DNA of 64,000 bases from Thiobacillus sp. UBA3361 (GTDB lineage: Bacteria; Pseudomonadota; Gammaproteobacteria; Burkholderiales; Thiobacillaceae). The DNA lies in contig DEQR01000020.1 of the NCBI GenBank assembly GCA_002360535.1, positions 16,076-80,075 of the forward strand. Reading direction: 5' to 3'. The position numbers and the translations under genes were made by a program. The notes under the pieces were generated by a model. It was not told the origin of the DNA. It saw nothing but the letters and a program-made list of their open reading frames with translations, and searched no databases. Positions 17,800 through 28,085 of this stretch are shown here, in pieces (position 1 is the stretch's first letter; every line of letters starts with the position of its first letter).

Positions 17800-19250
17800 A
17801 GTCGAAGCGTGTTTCCGCGCCGGCGCCCCTGCCGGCCGCGAATGCCGCCCGGCTCTACCATGGCTACCGGTCGATGCGGCCGGGCGAGGGCCACATGCAC
17901 CTGCACGAAGCCGCCGGCGCACTGAACGCCGCCGCGGTGGGCGCCGATGTGGAGCTGACCGGCGTATCCACGGACAGCCGCGACCTGCCCCCCGGCAGCC
18001 TGTTCGTCGCCCTGCGCGGTCCGCGCTTCGACGGCCACCGCTTCGCGGCCCGTGCCCTGGAGCAGGGCGCGGCGGCGGTGATGGTGGAAGCCAGGGCCGC
18101 CCTCGGTGTCAGCCCGGCCATCGTCGTGGATGACACCCGCCTGGCCCTGGGTCGGCTGGCCGCCTGGCACCGGCTGCGCATGCCGGCGCGGGTGGTGGCC
18201 ATCACCGGCAGCAACGGCAAGACCACCGTCAAGGAAATGACCGCCGCCATCCTGCGCGCCCATGCGGGAGAAGACGCGGTGCTGGCCACCCAGGGTAACC
18301 TGAACAACGACATCGGCATGCCCCTGACCCTGTTGCGCCTGACCCCGGCGCACCGCTACGCGGTCATCGAGATGGGCATGAACCACCCCGGCGAATTGAC
18401 CTACCTGAGCCAGTTGGCGCGGCCCGACGTGGCCCTGGTGAACAACGCCCAGCGCGCCCACCTGGAGGGCCTGCGGAGCGTCGAGGCGGTGGCCCGCGCC
18501 AAGGGTGAGATCTACGGAGGCCTGGCCGAGAACGGCATCGCCATCGTCAATGCCGACGATGCGCACGCCGGCCTGTGGCGCGACTTGAACGCGCACCGTC
18601 CGGTGCTCGGCTTCGGGCTCTCGGACGCCGCCGACATCCATGCCACTCACCGGCCGGACGCCCTGGGCGCGGACATGGAACTGCACACCCCGGCCGGCCG
18701 GATCGCCTTGCGGCTGAGGGTGCCCGGCGAGCACAACGTACGCAACGCCGTGGCGGCGGCATCCATCGCCCATGCCCTGGGCGTTCCCCTGGAAACCATC
18801 GCCGCCGGCCTGGCCGGCTACGGTGGCGTCAAGGGCAGGCTGCAGATGCACGACTGCATCCTCGGCGCGCGCCTCATAGACGACACCTACAACGCCAACC
18901 CCGATTCCGTGTCCGCCGCCGTCGCCGTGCTGGCCGCGCAACCCGGCAAACGCATCCTGGTGCTGGGCGACATGGGCGAACTGGGCATGGGCGCGGCCGA
19001 CCTGCACGCCGAGATCGGCAAGCGGGCCAAGGCCGCCGGCATCGACCGACTGCTGGCGCTGGGGGAGCTTTCGGCTCACGCCGTGACCGCCTTCGGCGCC
19101 GGCGGCATGCACTTCGATCGCATCGAGGAACTGCTCGCCGAGATCGAGAACGCCCTGGGCGAAGGGACCACCGTGCTGGTCAAGGGCTCGCGCTTCATGA
19201 AGATGGAACGGGTCGTCCACTCTTTCGTGGAGGCCAAGGTATGCTCCTGA
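17796..19250 (+). CDS. murF: UDP-MurNAc-tripeptide:D-Ala-D-Ala ligase
   Basis: MurF adds the D-Ala-D-Ala dipeptide to complete the UDP-MurNAc-pentapeptide. The ATP loop is [15 protein letters not shown] near residue 135, followed by the substrate-domain [13 protein letters not shown] and the C-terminal [11 protein letters not shown]. As drawn it has 484 residues with about 33 residues before the usual N-terminus. A second good start at 17895 (GAGGG five bases upstream, [12 protein letters not shown]) would remove this extension, while the start at 17796 also has a strong AAGGGGGG and overlaps murE by 4 bases. The 3' end overlaps mraY by 10 bases. Confidence 0.93.
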   Translation: MKSKRVSAPAPLPAANAARLYHGYRSMRPGEGHMHLHEAAGALNAAAVGADVELTGVSTDSRDLPPGSLFVALRGPRFDGHRFAARALEQGAAAVMVEARAALGVSPAIVVDDTRLALGRLAAWHRLRMPARVVAITGSNGKTTVKEMTAAILRAHAGEDAVLATQGNLNNDIGMPLTLLRLTPAHRYAVIEMGMNHPGELTYLSQLARPDVALVNNAQRAHLEGLRSVEAVARAKGEIYGGLAENGIAIVNADDAHAGLWRDLNAHRPVLGFGLSDAADIHATHRPDALGADMELHTPAGRIALRLRVPGEHNVRNAVAAASIAHALGVPLETIAAGLAGYGGVKGRLQMHDCILGARLIDDTYNANPDSVSAAVAVLAAQPGKRILVLGDMGELGMGAADLHAEIGKRAKAAGIDRLLALGELSAHAVTAFGAGGMHFDRIEELLAEIENALGEGTTVLVKGSRFMKMERVVHSFVEAKVCS

Positions 19251-20326
19251 CCCTGGCCCAATGGCTGGGCGCCGACATCCGCGCCTTCAACGTCTTTTCC
19301 TACATCACCCTGCGGGCGGTGCTGGCGGCGCTGACCGCCCTGGTGATCTCCTTCGTCATCGGACCGGCCCTGATCCGTCGCCTGACCACCCTGAAGATCG
19401 GCCAGGCAGTGCGCAACGACGGTCCGCAGAGCCACCTGGTCAAGGCCGGCACCCCCACCATGGGCGGCTCACTCATCCTGGCCGCCATCGCCATCACCAC
19501 CCTGCTGTGGGCCGACCTGGCCAACCAGTACGTGTGGCTGGCCCTGATCACCCTGCTGGGCTTCGGCGCGGTGGGCTGGGTGGACGACTGGCGCAAGGTG
19601 GTAGAAAAGAATCCCCGCGGCCTGCCGGCGCGCTGGAAATACCTCTGGCAGTCGCTCATCGCCGTCGGCGTCGCGGTGTGGCTGTCCTGGTCCGCCCACC
19701 TGCCGGCCCAGACCGAACTGATCGTGCCCTTCTTCAAGCAGGTGGTCATGCCCCTGGGGGTGGTGGGCTTCGTGCTGCTCGCCTACTTCGTCATCGTCGG
19801 CAGCAGCAACGCCGTGAACCTGACCGACGGGGCCGACGGCCTGGCCATCCTGCCCACGGTGATGGTGGCCGGCGCCCTGGCGGTATTCGCCTATGTGGCC
19901 GGCCACGCGGTGTTCTCCAAATACCTGGGGCTGCCGCATATCCCCGGCGCCGGTGAACTGGTGGTCTTTCTGGCCGCCATGGTGGGCGCCGGACTGGCCT
20001 TTTTGTGGTTCAACGCCTATCCGGCCGAGGTGTTCATGGGCGATGTCGGCGCCCTGGCCCTCGGCGCGGCCCTCGGGGTGGTGGCGGTGATCATCCGCCA
20101 GGAGATCGTGCTGTTCATCATGGGCGGCGTCTTCGTCATGGAGACCGTCTCGGTGATGTTGCAGGTGGGCTCGTTCAAGCTGCGTGGCAAACGCATCTTC
20201 CTCATGGCCCCCATCCATCACCACTTCGAGCTCAAGGGCTGGAAGGAGACCCAGGTGGTGGTGCGCTTCTGGATCATCAGCATCGTGCTGGTGCTGGTCG
20301 GCCTGTCAACCTTGAAGCTGCGCTGA
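19241..20326 (+). CDS. mraY: Phospho-MurNAc-pentapeptide translocase
   Basis: MraY transfers phospho-MurNAc-pentapeptide from UDP to undecaprenyl phosphate to make lipid I at the inner membrane. The 361-residue protein is polytopic, with about ten hydrophobic segments. Signature loops are present: [11 protein letters not shown] near residue 69, [15 protein letters not shown] with the catalytic Asp pair near residue 117, [15 protein letters not shown] near residue 190 and the His cluster [11 protein letters not shown] near residue 325. The ATG at 19241 overlaps the murF 3' end. The longer open frame upstream is a murF shadow. Confidence 0.96.
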   Translation: MLLTLAQWLGADIRAFNVFSYITLRAVLAALTALVISFVIGPALIRRLTTLKIGQAVRNDGPQSHLVKAGTPTMGGSLILAAIAITTLLWADLANQYVWLALITLLGFGAVGWVDDWRKVVEKNPRGLPARWKYLWQSLIAVGVAVWLSWSAHLPAQTELIVPFFKQVVMPLGVVGFVLLAYFVIVGSSNAVNLTDGADGLAILPTVMVAGALAVFAYVAGHAVFSKYLGLPHIPGAGELVVFLAAMVGAGLAFLWFNAYPAEVFMGDVGALALGAALGVVAVIIRQEIVLFIMGGVFVMETVSVMLQVGSFKLRGKRIFLMAPIHHHFELKGWKETQVVVRFWIISIVLVLVGLSTLKLR

Positions 20327-20337
20327 GGCCGAGGCGA

Positions 20338-21717
20338 ATGGGCGAACCCTTCGATCTCACCGGCAAGAAGGCCCTGGTGGTGGGCCTGGGCGACACCGGC
20401 CTGTCCTGCGCGCGCTGGCTGGCCAAGCACGGCGCCGAATTGCGCGGTGCCGACAGCCGCTCCGCGCCACCGCACGCCGAAAGGCTGCGCGCCGAACACC
20501 CCGAAATCCCCCTGACCTTGGGCCGTTTCGACCCGGCCGACTTCGCCTGGGCGGAGATGATCGTGCTCAGCCCCGGCGTGCCGCTCGCCACGCCGGAAGT
20601 CGCTGCCGCGCGGACCGTCGGCAAGGACATCGTCGGCGACGTGGAGTTGTTCTCCAGGGCGCTGCATGGCCGCGGCAGAGTGCTGGCGGTCACCGGCTCC
20701 AATGGCAAGAGCACCGTGGTCAGCCTCACCGGCCATCTCTGCGAAACGGCCGGCAAGCGCACCGTGGTGGCCGGCAACATCGGCCTGCCGGTGCTGGAGG
20801 CCCTGGGCGCGGCGGAGGCCAATGGCGACTGGCCCGAGGTCTGGGTCCTGGAGCTGTCCAGCTTCCAGCTGGAGACCACCGCCAGCTTGCGCGCGGACGC
20901 GGCGACGGTACTCAACATCAGCCAGGATCACCTGGACCGCTACGCCGGCCTGGAGGACTACGCAGCCGCCAAGACCCGCATCTTCAGCGGCGAAAACTGC
21001 ATCCAGGTACTCAACCGGGACGATCCCTGGGTGATGAAGATGATCCTCCCCGGCCATGCCCTGTGGACCTTCGGGCTGAACACGGCCTTCGAGGCCGGGC
21101 AATGGGGGCTGACCGAGCAGGACGGCCAGGCCTGGCTGGCGGAGGGCAGCACGGCCCTGCTGCCGGTGGCCGAGCTGCCCATTCCCGGCCTGCACAACGC
21201 CGCCAACGCCCTGGCCAGCCTGGCCCTGTGCCGCGCCATCGGCCTTGCCTACGACGATCTGCTGACCGGCCTGCGCAGTTTCAAGGGCCTGCCGCACCGG
21301 GTCGAATGGGTGGCCGAAGTGGGTGGCGTGCGCTACTACGACGACTCCAAGGGCACCAACGTGGGCGCCACGCTGGCCGCCATCACAGGTTTCGACCGGC
21401 CGGTGGTGCTGATCGCCGGCGGCGACGGCAAGGGCCAGGACTTCAGCCCGCTGCGCCAGGGCATGAACCACGCCCGCGCGGTGGTGCTGATCGGCCGCGA
21501 CGCCCCCGCCATCGAAGCGGCCCTGGCCGGCACCGCCCCGCTGCAACGGGCCGCCGATATGGACGACGCCGTGCGCCAGGCCGCCGAAATGGCCCGGCCC
21601 GGCGACGCCGTGCTGCTCTCCCCGGCCTGCGCCAGCTTCGACATGTTCCGCGACTACAAGCACCGCGCCGAGCTCTTCGTGAAGGCGGTACAAAGCCTGG
21701 GCGGCCATGTTTCATAA
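20338..21717 (+). CDS. murD: UDP-MurNAc-L-alanine:D-glutamate ligase
   Basis: MurD adds D-glutamate to UDP-MurNAc-L-Ala. The 459 residues show an N-terminal Rossmann start KKALVVGLGDTGLSCARWLA, the ATP loop AVTGSNGKSTVVSL near residue 119, LELSSFQLETT, LNISQDHLDRY and the C-terminal YYDDSKGTN. The ATG at 20338 has GAGGCGA upstream and follows mraY by 11 bases, one of the few true gaps in this operon. Its 3' end overlaps ftsW by 11 bases. Confidence 0.96.
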   Translation: MGEPFDLTGKKALVVGLGDTGLSCARWLAKHGAELRGADSRSAPPHAERLRAEHPEIPLTLGRFDPADFAWAEMIVLSPGVPLATPEVAAARTVGKDIVGDVELFSRALHGRGRVLAVTGSNGKSTVVSLTGHLCETAGKRTVVAGNIGLPVLEALGAAEANGDWPEVWVLELSSFQLETTASLRADAATVLNISQDHLDRYAGLEDYAAAKTRIFSGENCIQVLNRDDPWVMKMILPGHALWTFGLNTAFEAGQWGLTEQDGQAWLAEGSTALLPVAELPIPGLHNAANALASLALCRAIGLAYDDLLTGLRSFKGLPHRVEWVAEVGGVRYYDDSKGTNVGATLAAITGFDRPVVLIAGGDGKGQDFSPLRQGMNHARAVVLIGRDAPAIEAALAGTAPLQRAADMDDAVRQAAEMARPGDAVLLSPACASFDMFRDYKHRAELFVKAVQSLGGHVS

Positions 21718-22873
21718 CGCCGCCCTCAAGCGCACCGCCCTGTCGCCCCACGACTGGTGGCTGCTGTGGACCTGCCTGGCCCTGCTGAGCCTGGGGCTGG
21801 TGATGGTCTATTCCGCCTCGGTGGCGGTGGCGGAGACCTTCAACCAGAACCACAACTATTACCTCATCCGTCACGGCATGTACCTGACCATCGGCCTGGC
21901 CGGCGGCTATGTCATGTTTCAGCTGCCGAGCGATCTGTGGCAGAAACTCGCCCCGCCCCTGTTCATCCTCGGCGTGGTGTTGCTGGCCCTGGTCCTGCTG
22001 CCCGTGTTCGGCCACGAGGCCAAGGGCGGACAGCGCTGGATCCCGCTGGGCGCCTTGGGCAAGCTGCAACCCTCGGAATTCATGAAGGTGTTCGCCATCC
22101 TCTACGCCGCCGATTACACGGTGCGCAAGGCGGCGCACATGGACGACATCCGCAAGGGCTTCCTGCCCATGTTCGCGGTGATGGTGGCGGTGGGCACCCT
22201 GCTGCTCATGGAGCCGGACTTCGGCGCCTTCGTGGTGATCATCACCGTGGCCCTGGCCGTCCTCTTCCTGGGCGGTCTCAACTGGCGCCTGTTCGTGGCC
22301 CTGATGGGTCTGCTGATCGTGGCCTTCGTGGCCCTCATCCGCGTCGCCCCCTACCGCATGGCGCGGGTGGCCAGCTTCTGGAACCCCTGGGACCAGCCGC
22401 TGAGAGAGGACTACCAGCTGTCCCATTCCCTGATCGCCTTCGGCCGCGGCGAACTGACCGGCGTAGGCCTGGGCAGCAGCGTGGAGAAACTGCATTACCT
22501 GCCCGAGGCGCACAACGACTTCCTGCTGGCGGTGATCGGCGAGGAACTGGGGCTGATCGGGGTGGCGGCGGTCATCGGCCTGTTCGCCTGGATGGTCTGG
22601 CGGGCCTTCTCCATCGGCTGGCAGGCGGCCCTGATGCAGCGCAATTTCCAGGCCCTCACCGCCCAAGGCATCGCCGTATGGCTGGGCGTGCAGGGCATCA
22701 TCAACATGGGCGTGAACATGGGCGTGCTGCCCACCAAGGGGCTGACGCTGCCGCTGATGAGCTACGGTGGCTCGGCCCTGATCGCCAATTGTCTGGCCCT
22801 GGCCCTGTTGCTGCGCATCGATTACGAAAACAGGCGCCTGATGCGGGGCAAGGCGAAAGGGATCGGCAGATGA
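21707..22873 (+). CDS. ftsW: Septal peptidoglycan polymerase FtsW (SEDS family)
   Basis: FtsW is the SEDS-family lipid II polymerase of the septum and partners with FtsI. The 388-residue protein is polytopic with about ten hydrophobic segments. Conserved SEDS elements include MVYSASVAVAE near residue 34, GGQRWIPLGALGKLQPSEFMK near residue 107, the large loop ending PEAHNDFLLAVIGEELGLIG, and KGLTLPLMSYGGSALIA near residue 345. The start overlaps murD by 11 bases and the stop overlaps murG by 4 bases. Confidence 0.95.
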   Translation: MFHNAALKRTALSPHDWWLLWTCLALLSLGLVMVYSASVAVAETFNQNHNYYLIRHGMYLTIGLAGGYVMFQLPSDLWQKLAPPLFILGVVLLALVLLPVFGHEAKGGQRWIPLGALGKLQPSEFMKVFAILYAADYTVRKAAHMDDIRKGFLPMFAVMVAVGTLLLMEPDFGAFVVIITVALAVLFLGGLNWRLFVALMGLLIVAFVALIRVAPYRMARVASFWNPWDQPLREDYQLSHSLIAFGRGELTGVGLGSSVEKLHYLPEAHNDFLLAVIGEELGLIGVAAVIGLFAWMVWRAFSIGWQAALMQRNFQALTAQGIAVWLGVQGIINMGVNMGVLPTKGLTLPLMSYGGSALIANCLALALLLRIDYENRRLMRGKAKGIGR

Positions 22874-23967
22874 CCCGCACGGCACTGATCATGGCCGGCG
22901 GCACCGGCGGACATGTCTATCCGGCCCTGGCGGTGGCCGAGTGCCTGCGCGGCGACGGCTGGCGGGTGCACTGGCTGGGCACCCGCGCCGGCATGGAGGC
23001 GCGGGTAGCGGCCGACAAGGGCTTCCCCATGGAGTGGCTCAGCTTCGCCGGGGTGCGCGGCAAAGGCCCGCTGCGCCTGGTATTTCTGCCGGTTCAGATG
23101 CTGGTGGCCTTCTGGCAGGCGGCGCGTGCCATCTTCCGCGTACGCCCCGACGTGGCCATCGGCCTGGGCGGTTACGTGGCCTTTCCCGGCGGCATGATGG
23201 CCAGCCTCCTGAACAAGCCGCTGGCCATCCATGAACAGAACGCGGTCGCCGGCATGACCAACCGGGTGCTGGCCTGTCTGGCAGACCGGGTGCTGCTGGG
23301 CCTGCCGGCCGCCTTCGGCCACATACAGGACCGCCCCATGCCATGCGGGAAGGTCAACGGCGAATGGGTGGGCAACCCCGTGCGGCCCGACATCGCGGCC
23401 CTGCCGGCCCCGGCCGAACGCTATGACGGGCGCCAAGGCCCCTTGCGCCTTCTGGTGGTGGGGGGCAGCCTGGGGGCCACGCCGCTGAACGAATTGCTGC
23501 CGCGCGCCCTCGCCCTACTGCCCGGCGAGCGGCGGCCCCTCGTCCGTCACCAGGCCGGACGGGGCAAGCTGGAGCACCTGGCCGCCCAATACCGGGAACA
23601 GGGCGTGGAGGCGGAATGCCTGGAGTTCATCGCCGACATGGCCGCCGCCTACGCCTGGGCCGACCTGGTGGTGTGCCGCGCCGGTGCCTCCACGGTGGCC
23701 GAGATCGCCGCCGCCGGCGTGGCCGCCCTGTGCGTCCCGTTTCCCTTCGCGGTGGATGACCACCAGACCGAAAACGCTCGCTTCCTCAGCGACGCCGGGG
23801 CCGCCTGGCTGATGCAGCAGCGCGACCTGACGCCGCAACTTCTGGCCGAATGGCTGGGCGGCCTGGACCGGGCGGAACTGCTGGCCCGAGCCGAAAAGGC
23901 GCGCGCCCTGGCCAAGGCGGACGCCGCCCGACGCGTCGCGGACATTGTCAAGGAGTTGGCGGGATGA
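22870..23967 (+). CDS. murG: Lipid II synthase (UDP-GlcNAc transferase MurG)
   Basis: MurG adds GlcNAc to lipid I on the cytoplasmic face of the inner membrane. The 365-residue protein has the N-terminal donor loop [17 protein letters not shown], the second glycine loop [40 protein letters not shown] and the UDP-binding [14 protein letters not shown] with [14 protein letters not shown]. The ATG at 22870 overlaps the ftsW stop. It is followed by 97 bases carrying a heptad inverted repeat before murC, the largest gap between mraZ and ftsQ. Confidence 0.95.
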   Translation: MTRTALIMAGGTGGHVYPALAVAECLRGDGWRVHWLGTRAGMEARVAADKGFPMEWLSFAGVRGKGPLRLVFLPVQMLVAFWQAARAIFRVRPDVAIGLGGYVAFPGGMMASLLNKPLAIHEQNAVAGMTNRVLACLADRVLLGLPAAFGHIQDRPMPCGKVNGEWVGNPVRPDIAALPAPAERYDGRQGPLRLLVVGGSLGATPLNELLPRALALLPGERRPLVRHQAGRGKLEHLAAQYREQGVEAECLEFIADMAAAYAWADLVVCRAGASTVAEIAAAGVAALCVPFPFAVDDHQTENARFLSDAGAAWLMQQRDLTPQLLAEWLGGLDRAELLARAEKARALAKADAARRVADIVKELAG

Positions 23968-23974
23968 GAGATCG

Positions 23975-24048
23975 GATGCAAGATGCAAGATGCAAGACCC
24001 AAGGCATGTGGGTTTCCTTGCCTCTTGTCCCTTGCTTCTTGCCCCTGC
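23975..24048. repeat. Heptad inverted-repeat element, murG/murC copy
   Basis: The left arm is GATGCAA three times in tandem (23975-23981, 23982-23988, 23989-23995), then GACCCAA. The right arm is five units of 7 bases, four ending in TTG: TTCCTTG, CCTCTTG, TCCCTTG, CTTCTTG, then CCCCTGC (24014-24048). The arms are imperfect reverse complements with the word GCAAGAN/NTCTTGC. It lies between the murG stop (23967) and murC ATG (24065). It would fold into a hairpin in the dcw mRNA. Confidence 0.85.
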
Positions 24049-24064
24049 CCGCCGGAGGCGTGGC

Positions 24065-25462
24065 ATGAAACACAAAGTCCGACACGTCCATTTCGTGGGC
24101 ATCGGCGGCGCCGGCATGAGCGGCATCGCCGAGGTGCTGCTCAACCTGGGCTACACCGTTTCCGGCAGCGACCTGGGCGACAACGCCGCGACACAACGGT
24201 TGCGCGGCATGGGCGCGGCGGTCTTTCAGGGCCACGCGGCGGAACACATCGCCGGCGCCGACGTGCTGGTCACGTCCACGGCCGTCAACGCCGACAACCC
24301 CGAGGTGGTGGCCGCTCGCGAGGCACGGGTGCCGGTGGTGGCCCGGGCCATGATGCTGGCCGAGCTGATGCGCTTCAAACAGGGCATCGCCATCGCCGGC
24401 ACGCACGGCAAGACCACCACCACCAGCCTGGTGGCCAGCGTGCTGGGCGAAGCGGGCTTGGACCCGACCTTCGTCATCGGCGGCAAGCTACTGTCCGCCG
24501 GCGCCAACGCCCGGCTGGGCAGGAGCGAGTGGCTGGTGGCCGAGGCGGACGAGTCCGATGCCTCCTTCCTGCACCTCAACCCGGTGGTCTCGGTGGTCAC
24601 CAACATCGACCAGGACCACATGGAGACCTACGGCCACGACTACGAGCGTCTCAAGGACGCCTTCGTGGAATTCTTGCACCACTTGCCGTTCTGGGGCATG
24701 GCCGTGCTGTGCGCCGACGACCCGGGCGTGCGCGCCATCCTGCCGCGCATCACCCGGCCGGTGATGACCTACGGCTTCACCGAGGGCTGCACCATCCAGG
24801 CCGTGGACATGCGCGACGAGGCGGGCGGCATGCGCTTCACCGCCCTGAGGAACGGCGAGCGTTCGCCCATCGACATCACGCTGAATCTGCCCGGCCGGCA
24901 CAACGTGCTCAACGCCCTGGCGGCCATCGCCATCGCATGGGAACTGCAAATCCCCGACCCGGCGGTGCAGCAGGCCCTGCGCCAGTTCAGCGGCGTCGGG
25001 CGGCGCTTCCAGCGCTACGGCGAGGTGCGCCTGGCGGATGGCCGCGGTTTCACCCTGGTGGATGACTACGGCCACCACCCAGTGGAGATGGCCGCCACCC
25101 TGGCCGCCGCGCGGGGCGCCTTCCCCGGCCGGCGCCTGGTGCTGGTATTCCAGCCGCACCGCTACACCCGCACCCGCGACCTGTTCGAGGACTTCGTGCA
25201 GGTGCTGTCGCAGACCGACTGCCTGCTGCTGGGCGAGGTCTATGCCGCCGGCGAGGCGCCCATCATCGCCGCCGACGGACGCAGCCTGGCGCGGGCCATC
25301 CGTGTCGCCGGCAAGGTGGAGCCGGTGTTCGTGGGCGACCTGGCCGAGGTGCCGGAATTGCTCTGCGAGATGGTCCACGACGGCGACGTGGTGCTGACCA
25401 TGGGAGCCGGCTCGGTCGGCCAGTTGCCAAGCAGGTTGGTGGCGTTGGGGGCCGTTTCGTGA
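24065..25462 (+). CDS. murC: UDP-N-acetylmuramate:L-alanine ligase
   Basis: MurC adds the first residue, L-alanine, to UDP-MurNAc. The 465-residue protein starts [24 protein letters not shown] (dinucleotide-fold signature) with the ATP loop [17 protein letters not shown] near residue 112, [24 protein letters not shown] and the C-terminal [10 protein letters not shown]. The ATG at 24065 is preceded by GGAGG at 24054-24058. In-frame codons back to 23945 run through the heptad repeat and are not used. The stop overlaps the GTG start of murB by 4 bases. Confidence 0.96.
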   Translation: MKHKVRHVHFVGIGGAGMSGIAEVLLNLGYTVSGSDLGDNAATQRLRGMGAAVFQGHAAEHIAGADVLVTSTAVNADNPEVVAAREARVPVVARAMMLAELMRFKQGIAIAGTHGKTTTTSLVASVLGEAGLDPTFVIGGKLLSAGANARLGRSEWLVAEADESDASFLHLNPVVSVVTNIDQDHMETYGHDYERLKDAFVEFLHHLPFWGMAVLCADDPGVRAILPRITRPVMTYGFTEGCTIQAVDMRDEAGGMRFTALRNGERSPIDITLNLPGRHNVLNALAAIAIAWELQIPDPAVQQALRQFSGVGRRFQRYGEVRLADGRGFTLVDDYGHHPVEMAATLAAARGAFPGRRLVLVFQPHRYTRTRDLFEDFVQVLSQTDCLLLGEVYAAGEAPIIAADGRSLARAIRVAGKVEPVFVGDLAEVPELLCEMVHDGDVVLTMGAGSVGQLPSRLVALGAVS

Positions 25463-26388
25463 CGACCATCGCCGAAACCGTGACCAGGACTCCGCTGCGC
25501 GGCATGCTGCTGGAAAACGAACCCATGTCCCGTCATGTGAGCTGGAAAGCCGGCGGGCGGGCCGACCGCTTCTACACCCCGGCCGACATGGAGGACCTGT
25601 GCGCCTTCCTGGCCGGCCTGCCGGCCGACGAATCCATTCTGATCATCGGCCTGGGGAGCAACCTGCTGCTGCGCGACGGCGGCTTCCGGGGCACGGTCAT
25701 CCATCTGCACGGCTGCCTCAACCAACTGCGCCTGGAAGGCCGCCAGCAGAACGGGGCGATCGGCATCCTGTACGCCGAGGCCGGCGTGGCCAGCCCCAAG
25801 GTGGCCCGCTTCAGCGCCAATCACGGTCTGATCGGGGCCGAGTTCCTGGCCGGCATTCCGGGCACGGTGGGCGGCGCGCTGGCCATGAATGCCGGCTGCT
25901 ACGGACGCGAGACCTGGGAGATCGTCGCCCAGGTGCAGACCGTCGATCGGCAGGGCCGGCTGCAGAAGCGCACACCGGGCGACTTCCGGGTGAGCTACCG
26001 GCATACCGAGCCGAAGCTGCCCCGCGAGGAATGGTTCGTGGCCGCCTGGCTGATCCTGCCCAAGGGCGACGGGGAGGAGTCGCGGGCGGAGATCAAACGT
26101 CTGCTGGCCCGCCGGGTGGCCAGCCAGCCGCTCAATCTGCCCAACGCGGGGTCGGTGTTCCGCAACCCCCCCGGCGATCACGCAGCGCGACTGATCGAGT
26201 CCTGCGGTTTGAAGGGACGGCGCAGTGGTGGCGCCCAGGTATCGGAAAAACATGCCAATTTCATCGTCAACACCGGTGGCGCGAGCGCCGCTGACATCGA
26301 GGACCTGATCGAGGTGGTGGAACGAACCGTGCGCGAGGGGACCGGCGTCGCGCTGCATAGAGAAGTGAGGATCATCGGTGAGCGCTGA
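25459..26388 (+). CDS. murB: UDP-N-acetylenolpyruvoylglucosamine reductase
   Basis: MurB is the FAD- and NADPH-dependent reductase that makes UDP-MurNAc. The 309 residues include [15 protein letters not shown], the FAD-binding [15 protein letters not shown] near residue 60, [24 protein letters not shown] near residue 130, and the C-terminal [25 protein letters not shown]. It begins at a GTG that overlaps the murC stop as GTGA and overlaps ddlB by 11 bases. Confidence 0.95.
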   Translation: MTTIAETVTRTPLRGMLLENEPMSRHVSWKAGGRADRFYTPADMEDLCAFLAGLPADESILIIGLGSNLLLRDGGFRGTVIHLHGCLNQLRLEGRQQNGAIGILYAEAGVASPKVARFSANHGLIGAEFLAGIPGTVGGALAMNAGCYGRETWEIVAQVQTVDRQGRLQKRTPGDFRVSYRHTEPKLPREEWFVAAWLILPKGDGEESRAEIKRLLARRVASQPLNLPNAGSVFRNPPGDHAARLIESCGLKGRRSGGAQVSEKHANFIVNTGGASAADIEDLIEVVERTVREGTGVALHREVRIIGER

Positions 26389-27337
26389 CATGCAACCCCG
26401 TGATTTCGGCAAGGTCGGTGTGCTGTTCGGCGGCACTTCGGCCGAGCGGGAAATCTCGCTGAAAAGCGGCAACGCCGTACTGACCGCCCTGAAGAGCCGG
26501 GGCGTCAATGCCCACGCCTTCGATCCGGCCGAACACGGCCTGGCGGACCTGGAACGGGCCGGCTTCGACCGCCTGTTCCTGATCCTGCACGGCCGCGGCG
26601 GCGAGGACGGCAGCCTGCAGGGCGCCCTGGACCTGCTGCGCATCCCCTACACCGGCAGCGGCGTCATGGCCTCCGCCCTGGGCATGGACAAGTGGCGCAC
26701 CAAGCTGGTCTGGCAGGGCGCCGGCCTACCCGTGCCGGATTACGAGATGCTGACCGCCGCAAGCGACTGGGACGCGGTGGTCGCCCGCCTGGGCCTGCCC
26801 CTGTTCGTCAAGCCGGCCTCGGAGGGTTCCAGCGTCGGCGTGATCAAGGTGAAGCAGACCACCGATCTGCCCGCCGCCTATGCCGAGGCGGCCCGCCACG
26901 ACAGCCTGGTGATAGCCGAAAAGGCCATGAGCGGCGGCGAATACACCGTTGCCGTGCTGGGCGAAGGCGCCGATGCCCGGGCCCTGCCCGCCATCCGCAT
27001 CGTCCCGGCCACCGAGTTCTACGACTACGAGGCCAAGTATTTCCGCGACGACACCCGCTACCTGTGCCCCTGCGGTCTGGACGAGGAGGCCGAATCGGCG
27101 ATGCGTGCCCTGGCCCTGCGCGCCTTCCAAGTACTGGGCTGCCGCGGCTGGGCGCGGGTGGACGTGCTGCTGGACGGGGCCGGCGCGCCCTATCTGCTGG
27201 AGGTGAACACCGCGCCGGGCATGACCGACCACAGCCTGGTGCCCATGGCGGCCCGCGCCGCCGGCATGGATTTCCCGGAACTTTGCCTGCGGGTGCTGGC
27301 CATGGCCCGCCACGGAGGGCTGCCCGATGTGGGATGA
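26378..27337 (+). CDS. ddlB: D-alanine:D-alanine ligase
   Basis: Ddl is an ATP-grasp enzyme that makes D-Ala-D-Ala for MurF. The 319 residues contain [34 protein letters not shown], the loop [15 protein letters not shown] near residue 148 and the metal site [16 protein letters not shown] near residue 275. I start it at GTG 26378, overlapping murB by 11 bases. An ATG four codons later (26390) is a reasonable alternative. The stop overlaps ftsQ by 11 bases. Confidence 0.95.
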   Translation: MSADMQPRDFGKVGVLFGGTSAEREISLKSGNAVLTALKSRGVNAHAFDPAEHGLADLERAGFDRLFLILHGRGGEDGSLQGALDLLRIPYTGSGVMASALGMDKWRTKLVWQGAGLPVPDYEMLTAASDWDAVVARLGLPLFVKPASEGSSVGVIKVKQTTDLPAAYAEAARHDSLVIAEKAMSGGEYTVAVLGEGADARALPAIRIVPATEFYDYEAKYFRDDTRYLCPCGLDEEAESAMRALALRAFQVLGCRGWARVDVLLDGAGAPYLLEVNTAPGMTDHSLVPMAARAAGMDFPELCLRVLAMARHGGLPDVG

Positions 27338-28079
27338 CCCGGCGCGCCTCGGCCGACTGTCCCGCTGGCTGTTCAGCCTGGCCGCGCTGGCCACGTTGCT
27401 GGTGGCCGGCCGGTTCATGACCGAGGGCTTCTTCCCCTTCCGCCAGGTGACCGTGCTCGGCGCCCATCAGCCCGACACCCGCAAGGCGGTGCCTGAGCAG
27501 GTGCGCCGGCTGCGCGGCGGTTTCTTCACCCTGGACCTGGAGGCGGCCCGCGCCAGCATGGAGGCGCTGCCCTGGGTCAGCCACGCCACGGTGCGCCGCC
27601 TGTGGCCCAACCGCCTGGTGGTGGAGTTGACTGAGCACGTGGCCGCCGCTGCCTGGAACGGTCAGCAGACGCTGGATACCCACGGCCGCCTGTTTCGGGT
27701 GAAACCCTGGCCGGGCCTGCCGCGCATCCATGCCCCGGAGGGCATGCAGCTGGAGGTGGCGCGCCGCCTGAGCGAATTCCACAAAGTGCTGGCGCCCGCC
27801 GGCCTGCGCCTGGAGGCCGTTCAGGTCAGCCCGCGCCACTCCTGGCGACTGGTGCTGGCCGACGGCGTGAGCCTGGAGCTGGGACGCGAGCGCATGGAGG
27901 AACGGGTGCGCCGCTTCGTCGCCTTCTATCCCAATACCGTGCGGCGCATCGGCCCGGTGACCCAGATCGACCTGCGCTACCCCAACGGCTTCGCAGCCCA
28001 GAGGCAGGACGTGAAGGGCAAGGCCAAGGCGCGCCCCGGCGTGAAAACGGCAGGAATGAATCGGACTCGACAGGCGTAA
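27327..28079 (+). CDS. ftsQ: Cell division protein FtsQ
   Basis: FtsQ is a bitopic divisome protein that scaffolds FtsB and FtsL. The 250-residue protein has a short cytoplasmic tail, one transmembrane segment at about residues 13-31 ([16 protein letters not shown]), a POTRA domain at about 37-106 ([46 protein letters not shown]) and the beta domain to about residue 230. The tail after residue 225 is basic. It overlaps ddlB by 11 bases and is 6 bases from ftsA. Confidence 0.93.
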   Translation: MWDDPARLGRLSRWLFSLAALATLLVAGRFMTEGFFPFRQVTVLGAHQPDTRKAVPEQVRRLRGGFFTLDLEAARASMEALPWVSHATVRRLWPNRLVVELTEHVAAAAWNGQQTLDTHGRLFRVKPWPGLPRIHAPEGMQLEVARRLSEFHKVLAPAGLRLEAVQVSPRHSWRLVLADGVSLELGRERMEERVRRFVAFYPNTVRRIGPVTQIDLRYPNGFAAQRQDVKGKAKARPGVKTAGMNRTRQA

Positions 28080-28085
28080 GGAAAC